Shown here: piece by piece, positions 30,103 to 40,226 of the stretch
Layout: each line of letters begins with the position of its first letter
Numbering within the stretch: the first letter of the stretch is position 1
Source of the DNA: Acinetobacter brisouii CIP 110357
GTDB lineage: Bacteria > Pseudomonadota > Gammaproteobacteria > Pseudomonadales > Moraxellaceae
Reading direction: 5' to 3'
DNA length: 64,000 nt
Assembly (NCBI RefSeq): GCF_000488275.1
Contig: NZ_KI530763.1
Location: forward strand, 248,001-312,000
Notes under the pieces: generated by a model
Databases searched by the model: none
Told to the model about the DNA's origin: nothing
Seen by the model: only the letters and a program-made list of their open reading frames with translations
Made by a program: the position numbers and the translations under genes

Positions 30103-31198
30103 TTACAACCCTTGTTTCAAGCTCGCTTCAATAAATTTGTCCAGATCACCATCTAGAACAGCACCTGTGTTCGAGTTTTCAACACCTGTACGCAAATCTT
30201 TAATCCGAGAGTCATCAAGGACATAAGAACGAATCTGACTACCCCAGCCAATATCAGATTTTGAATCTTCAAGCGCTTGAGCAGCTTCATTACGCTTGCT
30301 CATTTCCAGTTCGTACAATTTGGCACGTAACTGTTTCCACGCGTGGTCACGGTTGGCGTGTTGTGAACGCTGGTTCTGACATGCCACCACAATTCCTGTT
30401 GGAATATGGGTTAAACGTACCGCAGAGTCAGTTTTGTTAATATGCTGACCACCTGCACCCGAAGCACGGTAAGTATCGGTACGTACATCGGATGGATTGA
30501 TATCGATTTCAATATTGTCATCTACTTCAGGAGAGACAAATACCGCAGAGAACGATGTATGGCGACGGTTACCCGAGTCAAATGGTGACTTACGCACTAA
30601 ACGATGTACACCCGATTCGGTACGCAACCAGCCATAGGCATACTCACCTTCCACACGAATGGTTGCAGATTTAATCCCCGCAACGTCGCCGTCCGATTCT
30701 TCCATCAGTTCAGCTTTAAAGCCATGACGTTCGATCCAGCGCATATACATACGTAATAGCATCGAAGCCCAGTCTTGTGCTTCTGTACCACCCGAACCTG
30801 CCTGAATTTCCACATAGCATGGATTTGGGTCCATTGGATTGCTAAACATACGGCGGAATTCAAGTTTTGCCAGTTCTTCTTCTGCCGAAGTGAGTTCAGC
30901 CTGTACATCTTCCAGCAGACCTTCATCATCGGCTTCCACAGCCAAATCCAGCATGGCTTGAGCATCTTCAAGTTGTGTTGCCAAACCATCAAGGACATTT
31001 AAAACGTTTTCCAGCTCACCTTTTTCTTTGGCCATCGCTTGTGCACGGCTTTGATCATTCCAGATCGCAGGGTCTTCAAGTTCACGTAGGACTTCTTCTA
31101 AACGTTCTTTTTTCAGATCGTAGTCAAAGATACCCCCGTAGTGTTTGACTACGATCAGTTAAATCTTTTAGTTGGTTTAGATACGGATTGATTTCCAC
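30103..31198 (-). CDS. prfB: Peptide chain release factor 2, with programmed +1 frameshift
   Basis: Release factor for UGA and UAA stops. It carries the SPF recognition tripeptide ([16 protein letters not shown]) and the catalytic GGQ ([13 protein letters not shown]). The gene is split over two frames. The first runs from a GTG at 31198 for 24 codons ([15 protein letters not shown]...LRGYL) to a UGA at 31124-31126. After a +1 slip on CUU (31127-31129), reading continues [13 protein letters not shown] from 31125 to 30103, giving 364 residues, the normal RF2 length. A GGGGG Shine-Dalgarno-like block lies just upstream of the slip site, as in E. coli. Low RF2 lets the slip occur, so the gene autoregulates. 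It is not a pseudogene. Confidence 0.96.
31124..31138 (-). promoter_or_regulatory. RF2 programmed frameshift site
   Basis: The minus strand reads CGG GGG TAT CTT TGA C. An internal Shine-Dalgarno-like purine block is followed by the CUU slippery codon and an in-frame UGA. This is the classic RF2 autoregulatory signal. Confidence 0.95.
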
Positions 31199-31566
31199 GT
31201 GAAATTTCTCTCTACAGCCATAAAATTTTCGGCATTTTAACATAGAGTCTGATCTGACGATATGCTGGTATTTTTGAAAAAGAACATGATGATTCGGGGC
31301 TCAACGACCTGCTTGCAAAAACAGGTTACATACTCTGTAACAAAAAAATTGCTGTTTATTTGAGCTAAAAACACAAGACCACAACACTATTAATAAACGG
31401 CTACATTTTATTTTTTAAATAATTATCAATTATTTAATTTGATTTTTTTACATGTACTTACGTTTGTACTGTTCAATTACTTTCCGATAATTGACCCATG
31501 AGTATTTTTTACTAGACTTAAAGATGTAACAAAAAATGAAAATAGGCTTTCTAAGGAGAAAGTGAT
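31199..31566. other. Divergent intergenic region, prfB / outer-membrane barrel gene
   Basis: 368 AT-rich bases without a supported gene. For the barrel gene, TTGACC (31491-31496) and TAGACT (31513-31518) with a 16-base spacer is a reasonable promoter, and AAGGAG precedes its ATG. A perfect 10-bp AT-only inverted repeat, TTAAATAATT (31415-31424) with AATTATTTAA (31428-31437), lies about 50 bases before that -35. Confidence 0.45.
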
Positions 31567-32343
31567 ATGAAAAAAATACTGATTGCAACGACAGCACTTT
31601 TTGCAGGATTAAGTGTCACTAGCGTGGCAAATGCCTATCAAGCTGAAGTTGGCGGTTCTTATAACTACTTAGACCCAGATCATGCCAGCGGCGTCAGTCA
31701 GTTTGGTGTCAATGGTACTTATTATTTTAATCCTGTAGAAACCCGTAACGCGCCTTTGGCAGAAGCTGCATTTTTAGACCGTGCCAGTAACGTACACGCC
31801 AATGCCAGCTATGGTGACAACAGTGGTACAAAAAACACCACCTACAGCGGTGGTGTGGAATATTACATTCCAAACTCTGACTTTTACTTAGGTGGTAATG
31901 TTGGACGAAACGAATTCAAAGTCGATAATACAAATATTAATCTCAAAACAACATTGTATAACGCTGAAGTCGGCTACTTACCTGCACCAGGTTTACTGGT
32001 TGCAGTAGGTGCACAAGGCTATGATACCCAGCATGGTAGCAATGGAGTCGATCCAACCTTACGTGCCAAATATGTGACTCAAATCGGTCAACATGACATT
32101 AACCTCGAAGCCCGTGGTGTATTCGGTGACAAGGAAAATAAACAGTACTATGTGGCAGGTGATTACTACATCGATAAAACGTTAAGTATTGGTGCAGATT
32201 ACAGTAAAGATAAATCCATTAATCAAGACCAATGGGGCTTAACTGCGAAAAAATACTTTAACAACAACGTCAGTGTCGATGGTCGTTTAGGCTTCGGTGA
32301 TGACTACAATACCTATAGTGTAGGCGCATCTTACCGTTTCTAA
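31567..32343 (+). CDS. Putative outer-membrane beta-barrel porin
   Basis: 258-residue precursor. A Sec signal peptide ends VANA|YQ (about residue 23). The mature chain is rich in alternating strands with Gly, Asn and Tyr, and ends in ...GASYRF, a canonical terminal Phe for BAM insertion. It resembles the small 'putative porin' family common in Acinetobacter. The transported solute is unknown. AAGGAGAAAGTGAT precedes the ATG, a very strong ribosome-binding site suggesting abundant product. Single-gene unit with terminator. Confidence 0.8.
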   Translation: MKKILIATTALFAGLSVTSVANAYQAEVGGSYNYLDPDHASGVSQFGVNGTYYFNPVETRNAPLAEAAFLDRASNVHANASYGDNSGTKNTTYSGGVEYYIPNSDFYLGGNVGRNEFKVDNTNINLKTTLYNAEVGYLPAPGLLVAVGAQGYDTQHGSNGVDPTLRAKYVTQIGQHDINLEARGVFGDKENKQYYVAGDYYIDKTLSIGADYSKDKSINQDQWGLTAKKYFNNNVSVDGRLGFGDDYNTYSVGASYRF

Positions 32344-32355
32344 AATCACACACAT

Positions 32356-32387
32356 AAAAAAACCGCTCTATATGAGCGGTTTTTTTA
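32356..32387. terminator. Bidirectional terminator
   Basis: ACCGCTC (32362-32368) and GAGCGGT (32374-32380) are flanked by A and T runs. It serves both the barrel gene and convergent recJ. Confidence 0.92.
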
Positions 32388-34088
32388 TTGTTCTAAATGA
32401 ATGATATGCAACTGCAAATTGGTTGCGCCATTAAACGTATTTTTTTCTAGTCGATACACCAAACGAACCTGCATTTGCATCGGATCAAACTCAAAACGAT
32501 CAATCGCATTAAAGGCAATCGCATCAAGGCTTTGCCCATTTTCCATCCCTAGGCGAAGCTTTAAATGCCGCTCTTTCAGCCAACGATAGTCTAAAACAGC
32601 AAAAGTCCCTTCAAAAGTCGGCAATGGAAATTTTTGTCCCCAAGGGCCAAGTTGCTCCAACACATCTAAAGTTTGTAGCTGCAAAGCATCACTTGGCAAT
32701 TCACCATCTGTCCACAGTACTTCTTCAAATAACTGTGCATCCATCTCTGCAATCAGTGCATTAAAGACTTGCTGGAATTCAGCAAAATATTGTTTTTCAA
32801 TGGTTAAGCCTGCCGCCGCCGCATGCCCACCAAAATAACGAACCAAGTGCGGATGACGCTCGGCAACCAGTTCAATTGCATCGCGGATATGAACACCATC
32901 AATCGAACGTGCTGAACCTTTGAGATGAATCCCATCTTCATCTGCCGCAAAAATAATACTGGGGCGATGAAACTGTTCTTTCAGGCGACCAGCAACAATT
33001 CCAATAACACCTTGATGCCAATGTGGCTCAAACATTACCAATGCCGCAGGTAAATGTTCCTGATCTAAACGAATCTGCTCTAAAGTTTGCAGGGCATCTT
33101 GTTTGATTTGTGATTCAACCTGACGGCGCTCTTGGTTCAGCTGATGCAGTTGCTGTGCCAGTTGGTACGCTTGCTGCGCGTCTTGTGCCAATAGACATTC
33201 AATGCCTATGTCCATGGTTTCCATACGCCCTGCAGCATTGATTCGGGGGCCAAGCACAAAACCCAAATCTTGTGCCTGTAGCTCTACAGGGTCACGCCCC
33301 GCAATATCCAGTAATGCCAATATGCCTAAACGACATTGCTGCTGACGCATGCGTTGTACACCCGCATCCACCAAAATACGGTTGTTATAGTCAAGACTTG
33401 CAACATCGGCATAAGTACCCAATGCCACCAAATCCAGATATTGGGTCAGTTGACTACTACGTTTCCCCTGCTGGCGGCGCAAACTGGCAAGATTCGCCAG
33501 TACATAAAAGGCAACACCTACACCTGCGAGTGACTTACTCGGAAAATCACAGCCAAGTTGATTCGGATTGACCACAGCATCAGCATTGGGTGTCGGCTTA
33601 GTCGTTAAGTGATGGTCAGTAATAATCACTTGCATACCATGTTGCTGAGCTTGCTCTACTCCTGCATGACTGGAAATGCCATTATCAACGGTAATCATCA
33701 GTTTTGGTTGATATTTTTCCTGTACCAAATCTGCAATTTTCGGGGTTAGGCCATAGCCATACTTAAAGCGATCGGGCACGACATAATCAACTTTTGCGCC
33801 CATGTCACGCAAGGCTAATAACATCAATGCGGTACTGGTTGCGCCATCGGCATCATAATCTCCGACAATCACAATTTGCTGCTGTTGATCAATCGCAGCA
33901 TCGATGAGTTGAATCGCGGTTTGCAATCCTTTGAGCTTTGGCGGCAGTAAATGCTTAAGTTTAAGATCTAACTCTTGCACCGAAGCCACGCCACGACGCG
34001 CCAGAATTTGGGCGATAAAAGGTAACATGCCCTGAAAATCTTCAGGGCATGTTAGCAAAGGTCTTTGTTTAATTTGTATTTTTTTCAT
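32385..34088 (-). CDS. recJ: Single-stranded-DNA-specific exonuclease RecJ
   Basis: 5'-3' single-strand exonuclease of recombination and repair, 567 residues. The DHH phosphoesterase core is clear: IVIVGDYDADGATSTALML, then MITVDNGISSHAG, then IITDHHLTTKP. The DHHA1 domain has GSARSIDGVHIRDA and RYFGGHAAAAGLTI. The ATG directly follows the pdxH stop (TAA then ATG), so the two are translationally coupled. Confidence 0.96.
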   Translation of the reverse strand: MKKIQIKQRPLLTCPEDFQGMLPFIAQILARRGVASVQELDLKLKHLLPPKLKGLQTAIQLIDAAIDQQQQIVIVGDYDADGATSTALMLLALRDMGAKVDYVVPDRFKYGYGLTPKIADLVQEKYQPKLMITVDNGISSHAGVEQAQQHGMQVIITDHHLTTKPTPNADAVVNPNQLGCDFPSKSLAGVGVAFYVLANLASLRRQQGKRSSQLTQYLDLVALGTYADVASLDYNNRILVDAGVQRMRQQQCRLGILALLDIAGRDPVELQAQDLGFVLGPRINAAGRMETMDIGIECLLAQDAQQAYQLAQQLHQLNQERRQVESQIKQDALQTLEQIRLDQEHLPAALVMFEPHWHQGVIGIVAGRLKEQFHRPSIIFAADEDGIHLKGSARSIDGVHIRDAIELVAERHPHLVRYFGGHAAAAGLTIEKQYFAEFQQVFNALIAEMDAQLFEEVLWTDGELPSDALQLQTLDVLEQLGPWGQKFPLPTFEGTFAVLDYRWLKERHLKLRLGMENGQSLDAIAFNAIDRFEFDPMQMQVRLVYRLEKNTFNGATNLQLHIIHLEQ

Positions 34089-34748
34089 TTATGGCATTAA
34101 ACGTTGCAGAATCCACTGTCCATCTTGCAATTCATAACGCAAACGGTCATGTAGACGGTTTGGACGACCTTGCCAAAATTCATAGCTTTCAGGCTGCAAA
34201 CGATAACCACCCCAGAACTCAGGTTTTTTCAACTCGGTTTCTTCAGCCACAGCATCGTGCAAAGTTTCAAAACGTTGTTGTAACTCTTTACGCCCTGAAA
34301 TAACTCCGCTTTGTGGGGTGCTGATATGTGCGGCAATTTGGCTATCGCGCGGACGTTTATGATAATAGTCAGTAGATTCTGCTTCAGCGATTTTACTCAC
34401 TCGGCCATGAATACGTACCTGACGCTCTAGGCTTGGCCAGTAAAACAAAAACTCTGCATAAGGATTGGCAGCCAAGTCCAAACCTTTCTGACTGTCATAA
34501 TTGGTATAAAAGTCATAGCCTGTTTCAGTTGCACCGCGCAATAACAGAGTACGCACATGTGGTCGCCCTTGAGCATCTGCAGTTGCCACAGACATCGCAT
34601 AGGGTTCATGCAAATTGGCAGCCAAGGCAAAGTTAAACCAGTCTAAAAACTGTTGATGCGGATGAAGCTGCACTTGAGTTTCAAGTAGCTCGCCTTGCTC
34701 ATAGCTTAAACGTAGTTCACTTAAATCTTTAATTACATCTTTCATCAT
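34089..34748 (-). CDS. pdxH: Pyridoxamine 5'-phosphate oxidase
   Basis: FMN-dependent enzyme that makes pyridoxal 5'-phosphate from PNP or PMP. 219 residues, including the FMN-binding RTLLLRGATETGYDFYTNYDSQKG, the PLP-site SPDxE-type region here DYYHKRPRDSQIAAHIS, and the C-terminal PNRLHDRLRYE. Two ATGs lie at the start (MMKD); either may be used. It sits between glmM and recJ in a tightly spaced minus-strand unit. Confidence 0.95.
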   Translation of the reverse strand: MMKDVIKDLSELRLSYEQGELLETQVQLHPHQQFLDWFNFALAANLHEPYAMSVATADAQGRPHVRTLLLRGATETGYDFYTNYDSQKGLDLAANPYAEFLFYWPSLERQVRIHGRVSKIAEAESTDYYHKRPRDSQIAAHISTPQSGVISGRKELQQRFETLHDAVAEETELKKPEFWGGYRLQPESYEFWQGRPNRLHDRLRYELQDGQWILQRLMP

Positions 34749-34756
34749 TGCTTCCC

Positions 34757-36085
34757 CTAAGCATGTTGACGAATAAGATCTGCCAAGTGATTCGCCAGAT
34801 CGGTCACTTCTTGTAATTGATCCCCTTCAACCATGACACGAATCAAAGGTTCAGTACCTGACTTACGGATCAGAATCCGTCCTCGTCCTTGCAATTGCTG
34901 CTCAGCTTTCTCGAATTCAGCCACCAAAGCAGGGATTGAAAACGGATCAATCATCTGTTCTAAACGGACATTGACCAGCACTTGCGGGAACAAGTGAAAA
35001 CCTTCCACTAATTCATGTAGTGCTTTGTTTTGTTCAACCATCACGGTTAACACTTGCAGTGCAGAAATAATCGCATCGCCTGTAGTGCTTTTATCGAGGG
35101 TCAAAATATGCCCTGAAGGTTCACCACCAATCACCCATTGATTATCTTCAAGTGCTTGTAAAACATAGCGGTCACCGACTTTTGCACGGACAAATGGTAC
35201 ATTGGCTTTTTGTAATGCTAACTCCAGTGCCATATTACTCATCACAGTACCCACAATACCTTTGGGCTTCTGCGAGGCTTGAGTCGCCAGAATATACAGA
35301 ATGTGATCGCCATCAATCAGGTTACCGAATTTATCAACCAAGATCACGCGGTCAGCATCACCATCAAAAGCAATCCCGATATCGGCTTCATGCTCAAGAA
35401 CCGCTTTCTGCAAATTGCCTGGATGGGTTGAGCCACAATCTTCATTAATATTCAAACCGTTTGGCTCATTATAAATCGCAGTGACTTTAGCACCCAATTC
35501 TAAAAATACGGCAGGCCCAACGTTATAGCCAGCGCCATTGGCACAGTCCACCACAATCCGTAAATTACGTAAATTGAAATGATAAGGGAACGTTGATTTA
35601 CAAAATTCGATATAACGTCCATTGGCATCTTTAACACGGACACTTTTTCCGAGCTGCGCGGTGTCAGCAATCACGATATCTTTTTGTAATTCTTGGTTAA
35701 TCGCATTTTGTACGTCATCAGGCAGTTTTTTACCTTCGCCTGAGAAAAATTTAATTCCATTGTCATAATATGGATTATGTGAAGCTGAAATGACAATGCC
35801 TGCATCAGCATGCAAAGCGCGTGTCAGATGCGCAATTGCAGGCGTTGGCAGTGGCCCAAGCAAATGTACATAGACACCTGCTGCATTAAGGCCTGCTTGT
35901 AGTGCTGACTCTAAAATATAACCGGATAAACGGGTATCTTTCCCCATTACTACCACAGGTTTATGCGTTGGATCTTGTTTTTTAAGAACTTTTCCTGCTG
36001 CAAAACCCAGTTTCAATGCAAATTCTGGCGTAATTGGAAGCTGACCAAATTTTCCACGAATTCCGTCTGTGCCAAAATAACTCAT
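34757..36085 (-). CDS. glmM: Phosphoglucosamine mutase
   Basis: Converts glucosamine-6-phosphate to glucosamine-1-phosphate for UDP-GlcNAc, feeding peptidoglycan and lipid A. 442 residues, with the start signature [14 protein letters not shown], the phosphoserine Ser102 in ISASHNP, the metal loop [14 protein letters not shown], the sugar loop GGEPSGHI and the phosphate loop [12 protein letters not shown]. The ATG at 36085 is chosen; the longer frame to 36136 has unrelated sequence. It is followed by pdxH after eight bases, rather than sitting in the ftsH-folP-glmM order of E. coli. Confidence 0.96.
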   Translation of the reverse strand: MSYFGTDGIRGKFGQLPITPEFALKLGFAAGKVLKKQDPTHKPVVVMGKDTRLSGYILESALQAGLNAAGVYVHLLGPLPTPAIAHLTRALHADAGIVISASHNPYYDNGIKFFSGEGKKLPDDVQNAINQELQKDIVIADTAQLGKSVRVKDANGRYIEFCKSTFPYHFNLRNLRIVVDCANGAGYNVGPAVFLELGAKVTAIYNEPNGLNINEDCGSTHPGNLQKAVLEHEADIGIAFDGDADRVILVDKFGNLIDGDHILYILATQASQKPKGIVGTVMSNMALELALQKANVPFVRAKVGDRYVLQALEDNQWVIGGEPSGHILTLDKSTTGDAIISALQVLTVMVEQNKALHELVEGFHLFPQVLVNVRLEQMIDPFSIPALVAEFEKAEQQLQGRGRILIRKSGTEPLIRVMVEGDQLQEVTDLANHLADLIRQHA

Positions 36086-36164
36086 GCTGTTCTCACTGGT
36101 GTTCTTAGGTTTGTTGAACAAACCCTGTTTCGTCATACATAATTTGTAATACTTTACACCATAT

Positions 36165-36196
36165 CAAAAAAGCCGTCAGTTTATGACGGCTTTTTA
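36165..36196 (-). terminator. Terminator of guaB
   Basis: AGCCGTCA (36171-36178) with TGACGGCT (36184-36191), with A run before and T run after. Confidence 0.9.
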
Positions 36197-36223
36197 CATA
36201 TTTTTTTTACTAAAAACGTCTTA

Positions 36224-37717
<1,494 letters not shown>

Positions 37718-37767
37718 CTATTATAAACAAATTTCTCTTAAAAATGCATGTTCGGAGAAATGAAAAT

Positions 37768-37800
37768 CTGCAAAAAACCCAAATGCCTTGGGTTTTTTGC
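37768..37800 (-). terminator. Terminator of the ODP-type MBL-fold gene
   Basis: AAAAAACCCAA and TTGGGTTTTTT (37772-37782, 37788-37798) form an 11-bp stem with a five-base loop, just past the stop at 37815. Confidence 0.85.
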
Positions 37801-37814
37801 AATTTAGACACAAC

Positions 37815-38609
37815 TTAAAGCGGTACGCTGAAAATTCGGTCATTCATCAGGTCAATACCGCATTGAAGATTTTCAATCCAGTCCAGGAACTGATTCACCT
37901 GCTCTTTACCTATAAATGCCGTACCATGTTGTGGCACGATCATCTCTAGATCCAACTGGCGAACCATCTTGACCCATAAACGAATGATTGAATTGCTTCC
38001 CATATAACGCTGGTGGAAACCCTTCATTTTTGGAATATGGTCACTAAAGTTTTCAATTGGCAGATTAGCGTCATCCACCATTGATGCGCCCATATCACCT
38101 GAAAACAAGATCTTAGCGACTGGATCATAAAACTGGAAATTCCCCACAGAATGCAGAAAATGCGCAGGAATCGCGACAAGAACACTATTACCCAATGGAA
38201 TACGCTGACCTTGGTCAGGAAGCTCAATCAGACGTTCTTCCCAACTACCTTTCATACGGTCACTCATAAATGACGAATTCAAGTGGGGTAAAAAACGTGC
38301 CCAAAGTTTAGAAGCCACAATTTTTGCATCGGTATACACTAACCAGCGTGGCATAGAAGTAATAATGTCAGGATCCTGATGCGATGCCATGACATAGTCT
38401 AAGTTCTTCAGTTTGGTATATTTATTGAGTTCCATCGTCAGTGGGACGTAGGTTAAATCTCCACCTGGATCTAGGACTGCTGCGCGTTCATGGTCAATGA
38501 TTAAAAACTGGTTGGCTTGTACACCTTCGCCTTTAACTAGACTTGTGAAGCTAATGCATTTATGTGTACCGTTATCAAACAGTACCTGCGATGTTGTACG
38601 TTCAAACAT
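37815..38609 (-). CDS. MBL-fold metallo-hydrolase, ODP (oxygen-binding diiron) type
   Basis: 264 residues of the metallo-beta-lactamase fold. The metal motif is SHQDPDI rather than the hydrolase HxHxDH, with a later H in PAHFLHSVGN, D in FSGDMGASM and H in VPQHGTAF. This pattern matches the diiron ODP domains of flavodiiron proteins and their stand-alone relatives. The domain stands without a flavodoxin part. Stand-alone ODP proteins can bind or reduce oxygen or act as redox sensors in chemotaxis-like pathways. No partner gene is adjacent, so the role is unassigned. Confidence 0.78.
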   Translation of the reverse strand: MFERTTSQVLFDNGTHKCISFTSLVKGEGVQANQFLIIDHERAAVLDPGGDLTYVPLTMELNKYTKLKNLDYVMASHQDPDIITSMPRWLVYTDAKIVASKLWARFLPHLNSSFMSDRMKGSWEERLIELPDQGQRIPLGNSVLVAIPAHFLHSVGNFQFYDPVAKILFSGDMGASMVDDANLPIENFSDHIPKMKGFHQRYMGSNSIIRLWVKMVRQLDLEMIVPQHGTAFIGKEQVNQFLDWIENLQCGIDLMNDRIFSVPL

Positions 38610-38723
38610 CTTTCCTAGGCCCCAAAAAAATGACTAAATTATTATCACGTATAAGTTATATGGATTTTGATTTACATACAATCACAGATGATTAAAAATC
38701 TTTAACAAAATTTGCTAAATAGT

Positions 38724-38757
38724 CAAAAAGACTCAAAAAAATTGAGTCTTTTTTATC
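38724..38757 (-). terminator. Terminator of the TMEM165-type gene
   Basis: AAAAGACTCAA (38726-38736) pairs with TTGAGTCTTTT (38742-38752). Confidence 0.88.
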
Positions 38758-38760
38758 AAA

Positions 38761-39345
38761 TTAAAAAATTGCCGACCAATAGTGCTGTGCCAGTGTAACC
38801 ACACCGACTGCAAGAAAAATAAATGCACCAAACTTATGAATCAGCGCAATTGGCAGTCTGTCCGCCAGTTTATTACCAATAAAGACAGCAGGACCATCGG
38901 CAAGCATCATCCCCACCGTAGTACCCAGCATTACCAGAATAACACTATGGAATTGTGCAGCCAAAGCAACCGTTGCAATTTGGGTTTTATCGCCGATTTC
39001 TGCCAAAAAGAACAGAATAAAGGTTGCACCAAAGACACCTAGATGTTGCCATTTAGCAATACCATCAGATTCTTCTTCAATTGAATCGGGAATCAGCATC
39101 CAGGCTGCCATCGCAATAAAGCCGAGTGCCAAAATCCAGATCATGACGTCCTGAGGAATAACTTGGGTAAGCCACTGACCTAAAACAGCAGACAAACCAT
39201 GGTTCAGCGTGGTGGCTGCCAAAATTGCAATTAAAATAGGAATCGGTTTACGAAAACGTGCAGCAAGCAGAAGAGCGAGAAGTTGTGTTTTATCACCAAT
39301 TTCTGAGATAAACACGGCTCCAAGAGAGAACAGGAAAGTTAGCAT
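38761..39345 (-). CDS. TMEM165/GDT1 (UPF0016) family manganese exporter
   Basis: 194-residue six-helix inner-membrane protein with the two inverted-repeat signatures of the family, EIGDKTQLLALLLAARF (Glu15) and EIGDKTQIATVALAAQF, which form the cation site. Bacterial members such as MneA of Vibrio export Mn2+. A manganese-sensing yybP-ykoY riboswitch sits in its leader (39425-39562), which supports Mn2+ as substrate here. AGAGAAAA precedes the ATG. A terminator follows the stop, so it is a one-gene transcript. Confidence 0.9.
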   Translation of the reverse strand: MLTFLFSLGAVFISEIGDKTQLLALLLAARFRKPIPILIAILAATTLNHGLSAVLGQWLTQVIPQDVMIWILALGFIAMAAWMLIPDSIEEESDGIAKWQHLGVFGATFILFFLAEIGDKTQIATVALAAQFHSVILVMLGTTVGMMLADGPAVFIGNKLADRLPIALIHKFGAFIFLAVGVVTLAQHYWSAIF

Positions 39346-39356
39346 AAATTTTCTCT

Positions 39357-39416
39357 GGCTAGCAAAATTTGCCTATGACTTACCCCTCCTGCTAGCCATG
39401 ATCAGATGATCTGATC
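39357..39416 (-). promoter_or_regulatory. Hairpins between the riboswitch and the exporter start
   Basis: GATCAGAT and ATCTGATC (39400-39407, 39409-39416) form one inverted repeat. GGCTAGC and GCTAGCC (39357-39363, 39391-39397) form another that ends 12 bases before the ATG and encloses an AGGAGGGG block. They are candidates for the expression platform of the riboswitch. Neither is followed by a U run, which argues for translational rather than transcriptional control. Confidence 0.45.
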
Positions 39417-39424
39417 GCAGAGTG

Positions 39425-39562
39425 ATAAATCAAAGGTCTTGCCAACAAAAGAAAGCTTGGTGAAAAGCTCATTTGGTTCTTTGCTATGATGACCATGTTC
39501 GGTTCAGAACAAGTATGTTGACCATCATCTATTTACAAACGTAAATAGCGGCTACTCCCCAA
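39425..39562 (-). ncRNA. yybP-ykoY manganese riboswitch
   Basis: The minus-strand leader of the TMEM165-type gene carries both hallmark blocks of this class. GGGGAGTAGC (39560-39551) opens the aptamer. GGCAAGACCTTTGA (39443-39430) closes it, with GATGATGGTC and GGTCATCAT elements between that can pair. The class binds Mn2+ and turns on exporter genes when manganese is high. Boundaries are approximate. Confidence 0.85.
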
Positions 39563-39774
39563 TGAAGTGTGTGGTTATTATATAAATCTAAATTTATTTT
39601 TCAAAACATTTCTTTTACGACCCAATAAAAAAATAAATTGAATCCCATCTGTTCAATCCAGTAACTTCATATCTATTTTTCCTTTCCCCTGCTTCTCTCC
39701 CAAAAAAGACATACAACGAGAAACTACTTATAAAGATAAAGCAACTGAACGATGCCAATGCTCTAAAAATCAAA

Positions 39775-40083
39775 TCAGGAAAAAAATTTAAAATAACCCC
39801 AGACCATTAAACGTATGAGTCCCAATAAAAATGCAAAATATAAACTTAATCCCACGAAACCGAAGCTGGTCCAACCCGCAGCACCCTGTACTTTCATCCC
39901 GTCATATTCAATAAATAAGACAAAAATTGCAGCAACCGCCTCAATCCCCAACACGCTATAACTGACCCATGTCCAAGGAAAACTCAAAAGGCTCACCCAC
40001 ATAAACATCAGCAGTAAGACAAGCAGCACAAATGGCAGCATCATCTTTAAATATCCCCAAACATCAGGTAGTTTGTCTTTCAT
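39775..40083 (-). CDS. Small hydrophobic membrane protein, unknown
   Basis: 102 residues from the ATG at 40083 (MKDKLPDVWGYLKMM); a TTG four codons earlier is less likely. Three hydrophobic segments are visible, at about 15-35, 42-62 and 72-97. No known family is recognised. The ribosome-binding site is weak. It sits alone between the exporter leader and the aceEF terminator and is AT-rich. Confidence 0.55.
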   Translation of the reverse strand: MKDKLPDVWGYLKMMLPFVLLVLLLMFMWVSLLSFPWTWVSYSVLGIEAVAAIFVLFIEYDGMKVQGAAGWTSFGFVGLSLYFAFLLGLIRLMVWGYFKFFS

Positions 40084-40177
40084 CTTAATGACCAAATTGC
40101 TTTTATTTTCAGCTATTTTATGTTTTTTTGAATCTTTGAGAAGACACCATTAGACGTATTTTTTAAATAATGTGCAT

Positions 40178-40208
40178 AAAAAAAACCCCGCCATGGCGAG
40201 GTTTTAAA
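40178..40208 (-). terminator. Terminator of the aceE-aceF operon
   Basis: AAAACCCCGCC (40182-40192) and GGCGAGGTTTT (40195-40205) pair with one wobble on the minus strand. Confidence 0.85.
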
Positions 40209-40226
40209 TTTTAGTTTAGCTGAAAA

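Noticed and set aside
30103..31035. prfB as a truncated pseudogene
   Set aside because: The missing N-terminus is encoded in the other frame with the standard frameshift signal.
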